Shown here: positions 45,405 to 54,489 of the stretch, piece by piece
Position numbering within the stretch: the stretch's first letter is position 1
Layout: every line of letters begins with the position of its first letter
Assembly: GCA_041396045.1 (NCBI GenBank)
Contig: JAWKZI010000006.1
Location: 124,001-188,000 of the forward strand
Direction of reading: 5' to 3'
Length of the DNA: 64,000 nt
From: SHZI01 sp041396045
GTDB taxonomy: Bacteria > Pseudomonadota > Gammaproteobacteria > Steroidobacterales > GCA-2729495
Made by a program: the position numbers and the translations under genes
The notes under the pieces: model-generated
The model's input: the letters and a program-made list of their open reading frames with translations, nothing else
Databases searched by the model: none
What the model was told of the DNA's origin: nothing

Positions 45405-46340
45405 GTGAAGCTGTTGCAGTCCGTACTGCCCGGTTGCCTCGCAGCTGGCTCTTCGTGCCGGCAGACAGCGAGCGGAAGCTGCAGCGGGTCATGGATGCCG
45501 GCGCCGATGCGGTCATTCTTGATCTGGAAGATGCAGTGCGTATTGACCGGAAGGGGATTGCCCGCGACATGGCCATGGAGTTTCTGCGCACCCACGCCAC
45601 GGCAACTCCGATGACGCCAAACCTGCGCTGTGGGTACGGATCAATTCCCGGTCGTCCGGCCAGATGGCCGATGACGTCCGTGCCGTATTGCCCTGTGGTC
45701 CCGCCGGCTTGCTGCTGCCGAAGGCCGAGTCACCAGCCGACGTGGGCGCACTGGATCGTCTGATGACGGAAATCGAGGCGGGCGGCACAGGTCCGTCTGC
45801 CAGCATCATGGCGCTGGTCACGGAAACGGCGGTGGCCGTGGCCAACCTGCCGCGGTATGCACGCGGAGCGGAGGGCCGGGAACTGCCTGCACGCCTTTGT
45901 GCCCTGACCTGGGGAGGCGAGGATTCTGGCCTGCGAGCTGGGTGCTCTGGTCAATCGTGAAGTCAGCCGGGAAGCCAGGGGCGAGTGGCGCTTCACCTAT
46001 CAGCTGGTGCGCAGCCTGTGTCAGTTGGCCGCTGCTGCTGCCGGCGTGCCTGCGGTGGAAACCATTTACGCCGATTTCCGGGACAGCGAGAGCACCGGGC
46101 AGGCATGCCCGGCGCGCTGCTGAAGATGGGTTCAGCGGCATGCTGGCCATTCACCCGGACCAGGTGGCAGTGATCAATGCCGCCTTCACGCCGTCGGCCG
46201 CGCAACTCGACGAGGCCCGGCGCGTGCTGGCAGCTTTTGCGGCCGCCGATCCGGGTAGCGGTGCTGTTCAGCTCGACGGTCGCATGCTGGATCGTCCCCA
46301 TCGGGTGCAGGCCGAACAACTGCTGAGGCGTGCCCGATGA
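45401..46340 (+). pseudogene. CitE/HpcH-type CoA-ester lyase, three frameshifts
   Basis: The N-terminus MSEAVAVRTARLPRSWLFVP, then DAGADAVILDLEDAVRIDRK, carries the Mg-binding DLEDAV motif. The next pieces are found in other frames: ALWVRINSRSSGQMADDVRA and LLLPKAESPADVGALDRLM (frame 1, from about 45605), ACELGALVNREVSREARGEW and VPAVETIYADFRDSE (from about 45924), then DGFSGMLAIHPDQVAVINAA (from about 46115). Corrected, it is a complete protein of about 310 residues. Family members split beta-hydroxyacyl-CoA esters into acetyl-CoA and a keto acid. Start and stop overlap its neighbours by ATGA, so the damage may be recent or a sequencing artefact. Confidence 0.85.
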
Positions 46341-47905
46341 GCCGCCTGGAATCCTTGGTGGACACGGGTTCCGCGGACTTCAGCCGTAACCGGGCGCACA
46401 ACAGCGCACTGCTGGCAGACCTTGAGGCGCGCGTTGCGGCGGCCGCCCGCGGCGGCAGTGAACGGGCGCGCGAGAAGCATCAGGCGCGGGGCAAGCTGCT
46501 GGTTCGGGATCGCATCACGGCGCTCCTCGATCCGGGCTCACCGTTCCTCGAACTCTCGCAGCTGGCAGCCAACGGCATGTATGGTGACGCCGTGGCGTGC
46601 GCCGGACTGGTCACCGGCATTGGCCGCGTGGCCGGACAGGAGTGCGTCATCGTTGCCAACGATGCCACGGTAAAGGGCGGTACTTACTATCCGCTCACGG
46701 TCAAGAAGCATCTGCGTGCCCAGGAGATCGCTGGCGAGAATCATCTGCCATGCATCTACCTGGTCGACTCCGGTGGCGCCTACCTGCCATTGCAGGACGA
46801 GGTCTTTCCCGATCGCGAGCACTTCGGCCGCATTTTCTACAACCAGGCCAACCTGTCAGCCCGTGGCATTCCGCAGATTGCCGTGGTCATGGGCTCGTGC
46901 ACGGCGGGCGGTGCCTATGTGCCGGCCATGGCGGACGAAAGCATCATCGTGCGCGAGCAGGGCACGGTGTTCCTGGGTGGACCGCCACTGGTGCAGGCGG
47001 CCACGGGCGAAGTCGTGACAGCCGAGGAACTCGGCGGCGCCGATCTGCATTGCCGCACATCCGGCGTTACCGATCACTATGCGCAGGATGACCGGCATGC
47101 CCTGGCGCTGGCACGCCAGGCTGTGGCCGGCCTGAATCGGTCGAAGTTCCACTGGCTGGCAACCCGCCCGCCGGTCGCGCCGCGCTACGCGGCTGACGAA
47201 CTGCTGGGCATTGTGCCCGACGATCTGCGCAAGACTTACGACGTGCGGGAAGTGATCGCACGTCTGGTGGACGACAGTGAATTCAGCGAGTTCAAGGCCT
47301 TGTACGGTACGACGCTGGTTTGTGGTTTCGCCCATCTGCACGGCTACCCGGTCGGCATTGTGGCCAACAACGGGATTCTGTTTTCAGAGTCGTCACTCAA
47401 GGCCACGCACTTCATCGAGCTCTGCTGCCAGCGCCGGTTGCCGCTGGTGTTTCTGCAGAACATCATGGGCTTCATGGTCGGCCGCAAGTACGAAGCGGGC
47501 GGCATTGCCAAGGATGGCGCCAAGCTGGTCATGGCGGTGGCCAATGCACGCGTGCCGAAGTTCACCGTGATCATTGGCGGCAGCTTCGGCGCCGGCAACT
47601 ATGGCATGTGCGGCCGGGCCTTCGGCCCGCGCTTCCTGTGGATGTGGCCAAACGCGCGCATCTCGGTAATGGGCGGTGAACAGGCGGCCACGGTACTCGC
47701 CAACGTGGGGCGGGAAGGCACGGACAACCGGCAGGCCATTAGGAAGCAGTACGAAACCCAGGGTCATCCTTATTACGCTACGGCGCGTCTCTGGGATGAT
47801 GGCCTCATTGATCCGCGTGATACCCGCCGCGTGCTCAGCCTCGGCATTTCGGCGGCACTGAATGCGCCCTGCGAAGACACACGATTCGGCGTCTTCCGCA
47901 TGTGA
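46337..47905 (+). CDS. liuB: 3-methylcrotonyl-CoA carboxylase beta subunit (carboxyltransferase)
   Basis: A 522-residue carboxyltransferase: REKHQARGKLLVRDRITALL, SGGAYLPLQDEVFPDREHFG, MGSCTAGGAYVPAMADESII, GPPLVQAATGEVVTAEELGG, LQNIMGFMVGRKYEAGGIAK and RFLWMWPNARISVMGGEQAA. These match the beta subunit of biotin-dependent MCC (about 535 residues). With LiuD it carboxylates 3-methylcrotonyl-CoA to 3-methylglutaconyl-CoA. It is coupled to the CitE-like gene upstream and to liuD downstream. Confidence 0.96.
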   Translation: MSRLESLVDTGSADFSRNRAHNSALLADLEARVAAAARGGSERAREKHQARGKLLVRDRITALLDPGSPFLELSQLAANGMYGDAVACAGLVTGIGRVAGQECVIVANDATVKGGTYYPLTVKKHLRAQEIAGENHLPCIYLVDSGGAYLPLQDEVFPDREHFGRIFYNQANLSARGIPQIAVVMGSCTAGGAYVPAMADESIIVREQGTVFLGGPPLVQAATGEVVTAEELGGADLHCRTSGVTDHYAQDDRHALALARQAVAGLNRSKFHWLATRPPVAPRYAADELLGIVPDDLRKTYDVREVIARLVDDSEFSEFKALYGTTLVCGFAHLHGYPVGIVANNGILFSESSLKATHFIELCCQRRLPLVFLQNIMGFMVGRKYEAGGIAKDGAKLVMAVANARVPKFTVIIGGSFGAGNYGMCGRAFGPRFLWMWPNARISVMGGEQAATVLANVGREGTDNRQAIRKQYETQGHPYYATARLWDDGLIDPRDTRRVLSLGISAALNAPCEDTRFGVFRM

Positions 47906-49629
47906 TGTTTGGCCGTATCCTCATTGCCAATCGCGGCGAGATTGCCTGCCGGGTGATCCGCACGGCGCGTCGTCTGGGCATCGAAACGGTTGCCGTCTAT
48001 TCGGCAGCAGATGTCGGGGCACAGCATGTGCGGCTGGCCGACAAGGCCATTGCAATCGGCCCCGCACCGGTGCGCGACAGCTATCTGCGTGGCGACCTCA
48101 TCATCGATGCAGCGCGCGCCAGCGGCGCACAGGCCGTGCATCCGGGTTATGGCTTCCTGGCAGAGAATGCCGGCTTTGCGGCCGACTGTGCCAGAGCCGG
48201 CCTGGTATTTGTCGGCCCCTCTCCGGAAGCCATGCGCAACATGGGCGACAAGCGCGCTGCCAAGACCCTGGTGGCGGCGGCGGGTATTGTCGTCACGCCG
48301 GGTTATCACGGCGATGATCAGTCGGATGAACGCCTTGCCGCGGAGGCGATCCGCATCGGCTTTCCGGTGGTGCTGAAAGCCGTGGCCGGGGGCGGCGGCA
48401 TGGGCATGCGCGTCGTGGCCCGCAGTGACGAACTGGCGGAACGGCTTGCATCGGCCCGGCGTGAAGCGCAGGCCGCCTTCGGCGATACGCGGATGTTGCT
48501 TGAAAAGTATCTGAGTCCCGCGCGCCATCTGGAGGTCCAGGTGTTTGGTGACAGCCATGGCGCGATCGTGCATCTGTTCGAACGGGACTGCTCGGTGCAA
48601 CGGCGCCATCAGAAGATTGTGGAAGAGGCGCCGGCCAGCCATCTGTCGCCCGAGGAGCGACAGCAGCTCGGCAATCTGGCAGTGCAGGTGGCGCGTACCG
48701 TGAACTACCAGGGAGCAGGTACCGTTGAGTTTATAAGTGGCCGCGACAAGACATTTCATTTCATGGAAATGAACACGCGTCTGCAGGTCGAGCATCCGGT
48801 GACCGAGATGATCACCGGTGTGGATCTGGTGGAATGGCAATTGCGCGTAGCGGCGGGCGAGCCTTTGCCACTGACCCAGGCGCAGATCACACTGTCTGGT
48901 CATGCCATCGAAGCGCGTCTGTGCGCGGAAAATCCGCGCCGCAATTTCCTGCCAGCCACCGGCACTTTGCAGCAGTTGAACTTCCCTGCCGGGACGCCCG
49001 ATCTACGCATCGACACCGGCGTTGTAGCCGGTGATACGGTCACTATTGAATACGATTCCCTGCTGGCCAAACTGATCGTGCGTGGTGCAAACCGGGCCGA
49101 GGCGCTGGCCCGCCTGACAGCGGCTCTCGCCGCGACATCGATCGAAGGGGTGCACACCAACCGCGAATTTCTGCTCGCACTGCTGGCTCAGTCCGACATC
49201 GTGCGGGGTGGGGTGGACACCGGCCTGGTCGAGCGTGAACTGGCAGCGATCGTTGCGACATTGCCGACGCCGGGCGGCAGCAGTGTGCCTGCTGATCCAT
49301 GGGATGCAGTGGATGGCTGGCGCCCCAACCTGCCGCCCGAACTGCCGACTTCCACGGGTGATGCCGGCACAAACCGTAGACCAACCAGCAGCGGTTCTGG
49401 TGCCGGGTCTGCAGGGACGGGGTCGGTGCTTGCGCCAATGCCCGGTCGGGTCATCGCGCTGCGTACGAAAGTTGGTGCCACCGTTCGTCGGGGCGAAGTA
49501 CTGCTGGTTCTGGAAGCCATGAAGATGGAGCACGCCATCGTGGCACCCGCAGAGGGCCAGATCCGGACGCTATCAGTTGCAGTGGGTGATCAGGTCGACG
49601 AAGGCGCCGTACTGCTGGTGGTTTCCTGA
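47905..49629 (+). CDS. liuD: 3-methylcrotonyl-CoA carboxylase alpha subunit, apparently lacking the BT domain
   Basis: A 574-residue protein with an intact biotin carboxylase part (about residues 1-445: FGRILIANRGEIACRVIRTA, GSPEAMRN-type ATP-grasp region, FHFMEMNTRLQVEHPVTEMI) and a C-terminal biotinyl domain with VLEAMKMEHAIVAPAEGQIR (biotin Lys540). Family members are about 655-670 residues. The missing 80 or so fall between PWDAVDGWRPNLPPELP (about 475-490) and SVLAPMPGRVIALRTK (about 510), which is the BT domain that docks the carboxyltransferase. The linker STGDAGTNRRPTSSGSGAGS is low complexity. ATG 47905 overlaps the liuB stop (TGATG); GTG 47902 is an alternative. Confidence 0.9.
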   Translation: MFGRILIANRGEIACRVIRTARRLGIETVAVYSAADVGAQHVRLADKAIAIGPAPVRDSYLRGDLIIDAARASGAQAVHPGYGFLAENAGFAADCARAGLVFVGPSPEAMRNMGDKRAAKTLVAAAGIVVTPGYHGDDQSDERLAAEAIRIGFPVVLKAVAGGGGMGMRVVARSDELAERLASARREAQAAFGDTRMLLEKYLSPARHLEVQVFGDSHGAIVHLFERDCSVQRRHQKIVEEAPASHLSPEERQQLGNLAVQVARTVNYQGAGTVEFISGRDKTFHFMEMNTRLQVEHPVTEMITGVDLVEWQLRVAAGEPLPLTQAQITLSGHAIEARLCAENPRRNFLPATGTLQQLNFPAGTPDLRIDTGVVAGDTVTIEYDSLLAKLIVRGANRAEALARLTAALAATSIEGVHTNREFLLALLAQSDIVRGGVDTGLVERELAAIVATLPTPGGSSVPADPWDAVDGWRPNLPPELPTSTGDAGTNRRPTSSGSGAGSAGTGSVLAPMPGRVIALRTKVGATVRRGEVLLVLEAMKMEHAIVAPAEGQIRTLSVAVGDQVDEGAVLLVVS

Positions 49630-51034
49630 GAATCGTTGTCCGCGGTTAGCGGTGCGTCGCCGGGTTGATCAGGGTCCGGATAATCTTCCGGCCCGTCTTC
49701 CAGCCACACGAGTATGTCGTAGTAGTTGCGGATGTTGCGCACATAGTCGCGCGTCTCCAGGCCTCGCGCGTAACCCCATCGGGCTTGTGTGTACCAGCGT
49801 TGCTCCATCAACAGGGGCAAGGTTTCCTTGACGTCGACCCAGCGGTCGGGGTTACCGCCGCGTTTTTCCGTAATGTCCCGTGCATCCAGAAGGTGGCCGT
49901 AACCCATGTTGTATGCGGCCAGTGCCATCCAGCTCAGATCGGGGTCCGGAATATCCGGTGACAGCTTGGCGATGCGCTGCTTCATCCGCCACAGATACCG
50001 TGAGCCGCCGACGATGCTCTGGCTGGCGTCAATCGGGTTATCGACACCCATCAGCGTGGCGGTGTCCGGCGTCAGCATCATCATGCCGAGCGCACCTTTG
50101 GGCGATACGGCAGTCGGATCCCAGTGGCTTTCCTGATAGCCCACTGCGGCAATCAGCCGCCAGTCGATGTCGGCGCGTTGCGCCGCTGCTTCAAACCGCT
50201 GCCGATATTTGGGCAGCAGCTTCTGATAATCCGCCAGAAATTTGCGGGTGCCCGCATAGTCGAAAGTGGCCTTGTGCCCGTAGTAGCGATCCATTACGTG
50301 AGCGAGCTGGCCCGAGGCGCGCATCCCGGCCAGATAGGCGGCTGCCTCATCGATCAGGCTGCGATCACCGCGTCGCTGAAAGGCCCAGGCGAGTGCATCG
50401 CCCTCGGTCAGGTTGAAGGCCACGCGCAATTCAGGATGGTAGCGTTGATAGATGGCAAAAAGGTTGGAGTCGACTACCGTGTAATCCGTTTCACCCTGGG
50501 CCACACGGTTCAGCATTTCGCCGGCGTCGGCTCCGGGATCTTCTGTCCAGGTGAGGAGCGGAACCTTGCCACGCTGTGCGGCCAGCGTCTCTACGTAGCT
50601 GGATCTGGCAACCACTTCAATGCGCTTGCCGGCCAGATCCTTCGCCTGACGCGGGCGTTTGTGTCCCTTGCGGTAGACCACATTCTGGTTCACACGTTGA
50701 TACGGCGGACCGAAGGCGACGCGCTTCGCGCGGTCGGCAGTGACCGTCAGTCCGGCGGCTGCGATATCTGCACGCCCGGACTCCACTTCCGCGAGGAGGT
50801 CGGCAAAGCGATCCACTTTCGATGATCTTCAGTTTCACGCCCAGGTGATCGGCAAAGCCGCGCACCAGATCGTAGTCCGGCCCTTCGGGCCCGCCTGGCC
50901 GATGAAGTAGGTAATCGGGCTGTTCCGGGTAACCACCCGCAACTCGCCCGATGCCCGGACCTGATCCAGGAGGGAAGGTTGCACGCCACAGGTAGTCAGC
51001 AGCGTTGCCAGCAGAATGATGAGCAGGATCTCAT
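49590..51034 (-). CDS. mltF: Membrane-bound lytic transglycosylase F, 5' end frameshifted
   Basis: The intact 408-residue portion (from 50816) has the end of an SBP-like domain (DRFADLLAEVESGRADIAAA) and the SLT domain with catalytic Glu in AAVGYQESHWDPTAVSPKGA, GMMMLTPDTATLMGV and ALAAYNMGYGHLLDA. Upstream in other frames lie ILLIILLATLLTTCGVQPSL, a lipoprotein signal (LTTC), RASGELRVVTRNSPITYF and RGFADHLGVKLKII. Single-base shifts at about 50818, 50888 and 51030 reconnect them to ATG 51034. MltF cleaves peptidoglycan to 1,6-anhydro muropeptides at the outer membrane. Convergent with liuD (40-bp overlap). Confidence 0.9.
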
Positions 51035-51292
51035 GGGGTCAGTGGCCCTTTGGGCTCGCACCCTCCGTCATGGCCTTTCAGAGGCGGCGTGAACCGTAGC
51101 ACGCGGATCACCGGCGACTCCAGGCGAGCCGTCTCTGTTCCGGCGCATCGCCTTATGTATGAACTGATTAGAAACAATCACTTCGTGACTGTTCTGTGGA
51201 TACTGTCAAGTCGCTAGGGCCGCAGAAGATCGGTTAAGGTAGCTATCCATGAACAAAGCCCGCAGCCGCCACCAACATCAACCTGTTGCCGC

Positions 51293-51588
51293 ATGGCGTA
51301 TTCATTGTCGCGACCTCGGTATGCAGACCCTGCCGAAGTCGAAATGGTTTCCGACCGTTACCGCTCTTACCGGGATTTCATGCAGGGCCGCGACGGCGAG
51401 CTGCCACTGGAGGGCTGGTTCCGCTTCTATCGCCTCGAAAAGCAGTCCAGAGCCCCGACCAGACCGGCGGTGTGGTCAGCGGCTGTTCTGCAACCGGCGA
51501 AGCGGTAACCCAGAACGTGCTCAGCAGTCCCGCCGAATTTCTCGCCATCCTGAAAGAACAGCTCACCGAACAGCCCGACTCTTTATAA
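51293..51588 (+). CDS. Small hypothetical protein, probable frameshift
   Basis: The frame from 51293 reads MAYSLSRPRYADPAEVEMVS and LPLEGWFRFYRLEKQ, then goes astray and ends at 51508. A missing A in the AAAA run at about 51438-51441 joins it to KAVQSPDQTGGVVSGCSATG and SPAEFLAILKEQLTEQPDSL, ending at TAA just before the tRNA. The corrected protein has about 98 residues. No family is recognised. The upstream gap 51035-51292 holds nothing I can name. Confidence 0.45.
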
Positions 51589-51598
51589 TGCCCCCGCC

Positions 51599-51688
51599 GG
51601 AGGGATGCCGGAGCGGCTAAACGGCCCTGACTCGAAATCAGTGGAAGGCTAACGCCTTACGGGGGTTCGAATCCCTCTCCCTCCGCCA
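51599..51688 (+). tRNA. tRNA-Ser (anticodon CGA)
   Basis: A 90-nt class II tRNA including an encoded CCA (51686-51688). The acceptor stem GGAGGGA (51599-51605) pairs with TCCCTCC (51678-51684); the anticodon loop CTCGAAA places CGA at 51633-51635, reading UCG codons. A long variable arm (TGGAAGGCTAACGCCTTACG) and the T arm GGGGGTTCGAATCCCTC are present. The gene starts 11 bp after the small hypothetical gene. Confidence 0.97.
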
Positions 51689-51715
51689 TTCAATTTTCTC
51701 TTTGAGAGATATTCT
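51687..51715 (+). repeat. Imperfect direct repeat beside tRNA-Ser, left copy
   Basis: This 29-bp segment, beginning at the last two bases of the tRNA CCA, matches 54183-54211 at 24 of 29 positions. The two copies flank the broken LamG gene. They are T-rich, so chance is possible; they could also mark the ends of inserted DNA. Confidence 0.3.
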
Positions 51716-51923
51716 CGAATAACATTGATGGTCGGCGCTTGCCGGCATCAGTGCTGGCGGTGGATTGACAAGGCGGCGCTGTCCACTGTAGCTTCCAAAT
51801 TACATAAAAACATGATTGTTCCTTCGGGCGTAAACCGAGTGCAATCGACTAGCGGCAGTTGGTGGGGCTACCAGCCGCGGTTTCTCCGGGGATAAATAGA
51901 ACCAGGACTCCGAGGGCTCAGAC

Positions 51924-54038
51924 GTGCACCCACGTTCGTCTTTTGCCGCCCCAGCACTGCGCCAGGCTGTCACCGGGATACACCGGACCCTCCGCGGACT
52001 CACTGGCGTTTTGATCTTCGCCGCGTTTTTGAGCAATGCGTCGGCTGGTGTCATTCACCGATGGTCGTTTGCCAATGGCCCGAACGATTCGATCGGCGGC
52101 GCCTCAGCCCAACTATTCGGCGGCGCCTCCGTAGCCGGTGGTTCACTTGTTCTCGACGGCATTGACGACTACGCGGATCTGCCCATTGGCCCGTCAATCG
52201 CTGAACTGAAAAGCTCAACTTTGGAGGCATGGATTACCTGGAACAATGCCGATGCAGTCTGGGCGCGAGTCTTTGATTTTCGTAATGGGCCAGCAGCGAC
52301 GATGTTTCTCACCACCCGCAACGGCCGCCTCGATGAGGGTCCAGCGCTGAATACTCCACGATTCGCCATCGCCAATAGCGACACTACGGGCGAGCAGCAG
52401 ATCACTTCGCCGGATCTGCTGCCGGTGGGCGCCTTGACTCATGTTGCAGTAACGATTGATTCGATGACTCAGATGGGCCGCCTATACGTCAATGGCCTGC
52501 TTGTGGCATCGCACCCCGGAGACCCTGACCCCAATGAGTCTTGGCAATACGCCGGTCAATTATCTGGGTCGTTCGACCTTTGTGGCCGATCCCTACTTCA
52601 GCGGATCAATTGCAGAATTTCGTATTTACGACCACGCGCTGTCTCCCGACGGGATTTTCGCAAGCTACCGGAACGGCCCCGATGCTCTCGGCAACTGTCC
52701 AATTGCCAGTATGAGTTCAGCACCAGACGTGGACTCGGACGGGATTCCCGACCTTTGCGATAGTTGTATATCGATTGCCAACCCGCGCCAGGAAGACTCC
52801 GACGGTGATGGCTACGGCAACGCGTGCGATCCCGATTTCAATAATAACGGTATCGTCGATTCCCCAGGATGGAGCCTTTAAGGCCCGCTTCGGATCCACG
52901 TATTCCTGTACAGGATCTCAATGCCAATGGCATCGTGGATTCTCAGGACGGAGCGCGACTGAAGGCCATGTTTGGTCAGCCGCCCGGACCCAGTGGCCGG
53001 CGTGTGGCCGCGTCGTTTCAGGCCACCCCGGCTACCGGTTATCAGGCACTGATACCCGTGGTTATCATCAACTTTGTACCGACTCAGGATGGAAGCAATA
53101 TCGATACGTCCGTTACCGGTCCCATTGCGCAAACGACGGTACCAGCGCTGCGATCATGGATCAGCACAATAAGTTCCAGGCGAAGTACATGCTGGAGGAA
53201 GGCAGTCGATTCCGGGGTTCCAAAACCCTGCGGCTCCACCCTATCTCGGTTACAAGGTGATCGCAGTCTGGAATTTTATGAAGAGTATCCGGCCGGGGTG
53301 CCTGGCGGTGGTGTTGGGCGCTATTTCCCGAGCTACACGACATCCTGGGCCGAATCAGGGGACACTACGTGAACCAGCTCGGCGTCAGGAATTCTGGTTA
53401 TTCGGCCCCGACTATGGCCGAATCGGGTTGAATGAGTCCAAACATGGCGAGCCCGACGACGGGTGATATTTCCAATAGCGGTGTGACCCGAATGATCTGC
53501 CGATATTCGATCACACGTACATCTTGTATCAGTACAACTATACGCGGACCCAATCGGAAGCTGTGCACAATCACGGACACCAGATCGAAGCGATGCTCAG
53601 TCATGTCAATCTATTGCAAGATGGAAGCACGAGCTTTTTCTGGAATCAATTTACCGGCTTCGATCCCAGTACAGATGTGATGAAGACTGGCCGCAGCTGG
53701 ACCCACATGCCGCCAAATACCTGACAGTCCACTATGACTGGTACAACACCACTGGTCGCCAGCGACTGTTCAGATTGGCGACCGGACGGCAGTGGCAATC
53801 AGACTCTCGTAAATCTGAATACCTGGGAGTTGATTCCTTACGCTTGGCCGACGCCCGGCGCCATCGAACAACAGGGCGAGTCGCAGTTCTTTTATCTGGT
53901 GGATGCAAAAACATGCCGGGATACGGCAACCAGATCCCCTACGGTAACGTGACGATGCAGAACTGGTGGGTGTTTCAATCCGACTGGGATGGTGCGATCC
54001 TGCAAGGCAAGGCTACATCAATGACTTACATCAAATAG
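51924..54038 (+). pseudogene. Secreted LamG/calcium-repeat protein with a novel C-terminal domain, heavily frameshifted
   Basis: Fragments in all three frames read in order as one protein. They are: a signal-type start (GVLIFAAFLSNASA), a LamG/concanavalin-like domain (GVIHRWSFANGPNDSIGGAS ... LVLDGIDDYADLPIGPSIAE ... GSIAEFRIYDHALS), TSP3-like calcium repeats (DVDSDGIPDLCDSC, EDSDGDGYGNACD), two dockerin-like repeats (DFNNNGIVDS, DLNANGIVDSQDGARLKAMF), and a C-terminal region with YQALIPVVIINFVPTQDG, PAGVPGGGVGRYFPSYT, FWLFGPDYGRIGLNES, YNYTRTQSEAVHNHGHQIEA and WNQFTGFDPSTD, ending at 54038. Eight or more indels occur. The first half is a common extracellular plan; the C-terminal part, with its HNHGHQIE motif, I do not recognise. 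Confidence 0.7.
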
Positions 54039-54489
54039 GGCGCTCGCATCCCCTCGTGTAGACATCAAAGCGATCCGGCAATCGGGCCGAGCGTCTGCCC
54101 CGCAAAGGCCCTGCATACTCCCTGTTGATCAGGAAGAATGATGCTCCGGAGCGCCTGGTTCTAGCCGTAATCGTCCTGCTGTCATTCATTTTTCTCTCTG
54201 AGAAATGTCCTGGATCGATGTCATTCGGTCGCGGATTGGAAGCCTGACTTCTCCTGCTGTTCAAATCGGCGGCATCCTGAAGAAAGTGGCCCACGGCGGC
54301 GCCAGGCTTACCGGCAACTGAGTCCAGCATCCAGAATTTGACGTCTACCGGGAAAGCCACATGCGCGAGTGTCGGCGCGGGAAGCAACAGGCAGATCCAG
54401 ACCTACAGCCTTGCCCACCCAGCCGGCTAAACGGTAGTACATTAGCCAGCACGCCGGCATATCAGCCAGTAAAAGCGGAGGAATAACCG
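54039..54489. other. Intergenic stretch without recognisable gene
   Basis: A 451-bp gap between the broken LamG gene and the amidohydrolase. It contains the right copy of the imperfect 29-bp repeat (54183-54211) and, at its end, GGAGGA (54477-54482) as ribosome site for the amidohydrolase. A leftward open frame of 118 codons (54031-54387) has no family resemblance and is not called. Confidence 0.5.

Noticed and set aside
54031..54387. Leftward 118-codon frame in the intergenic stretch
   Set aside because: No recognised pattern, no clear ribosome site, and overlaps the end of the broken LamG gene.
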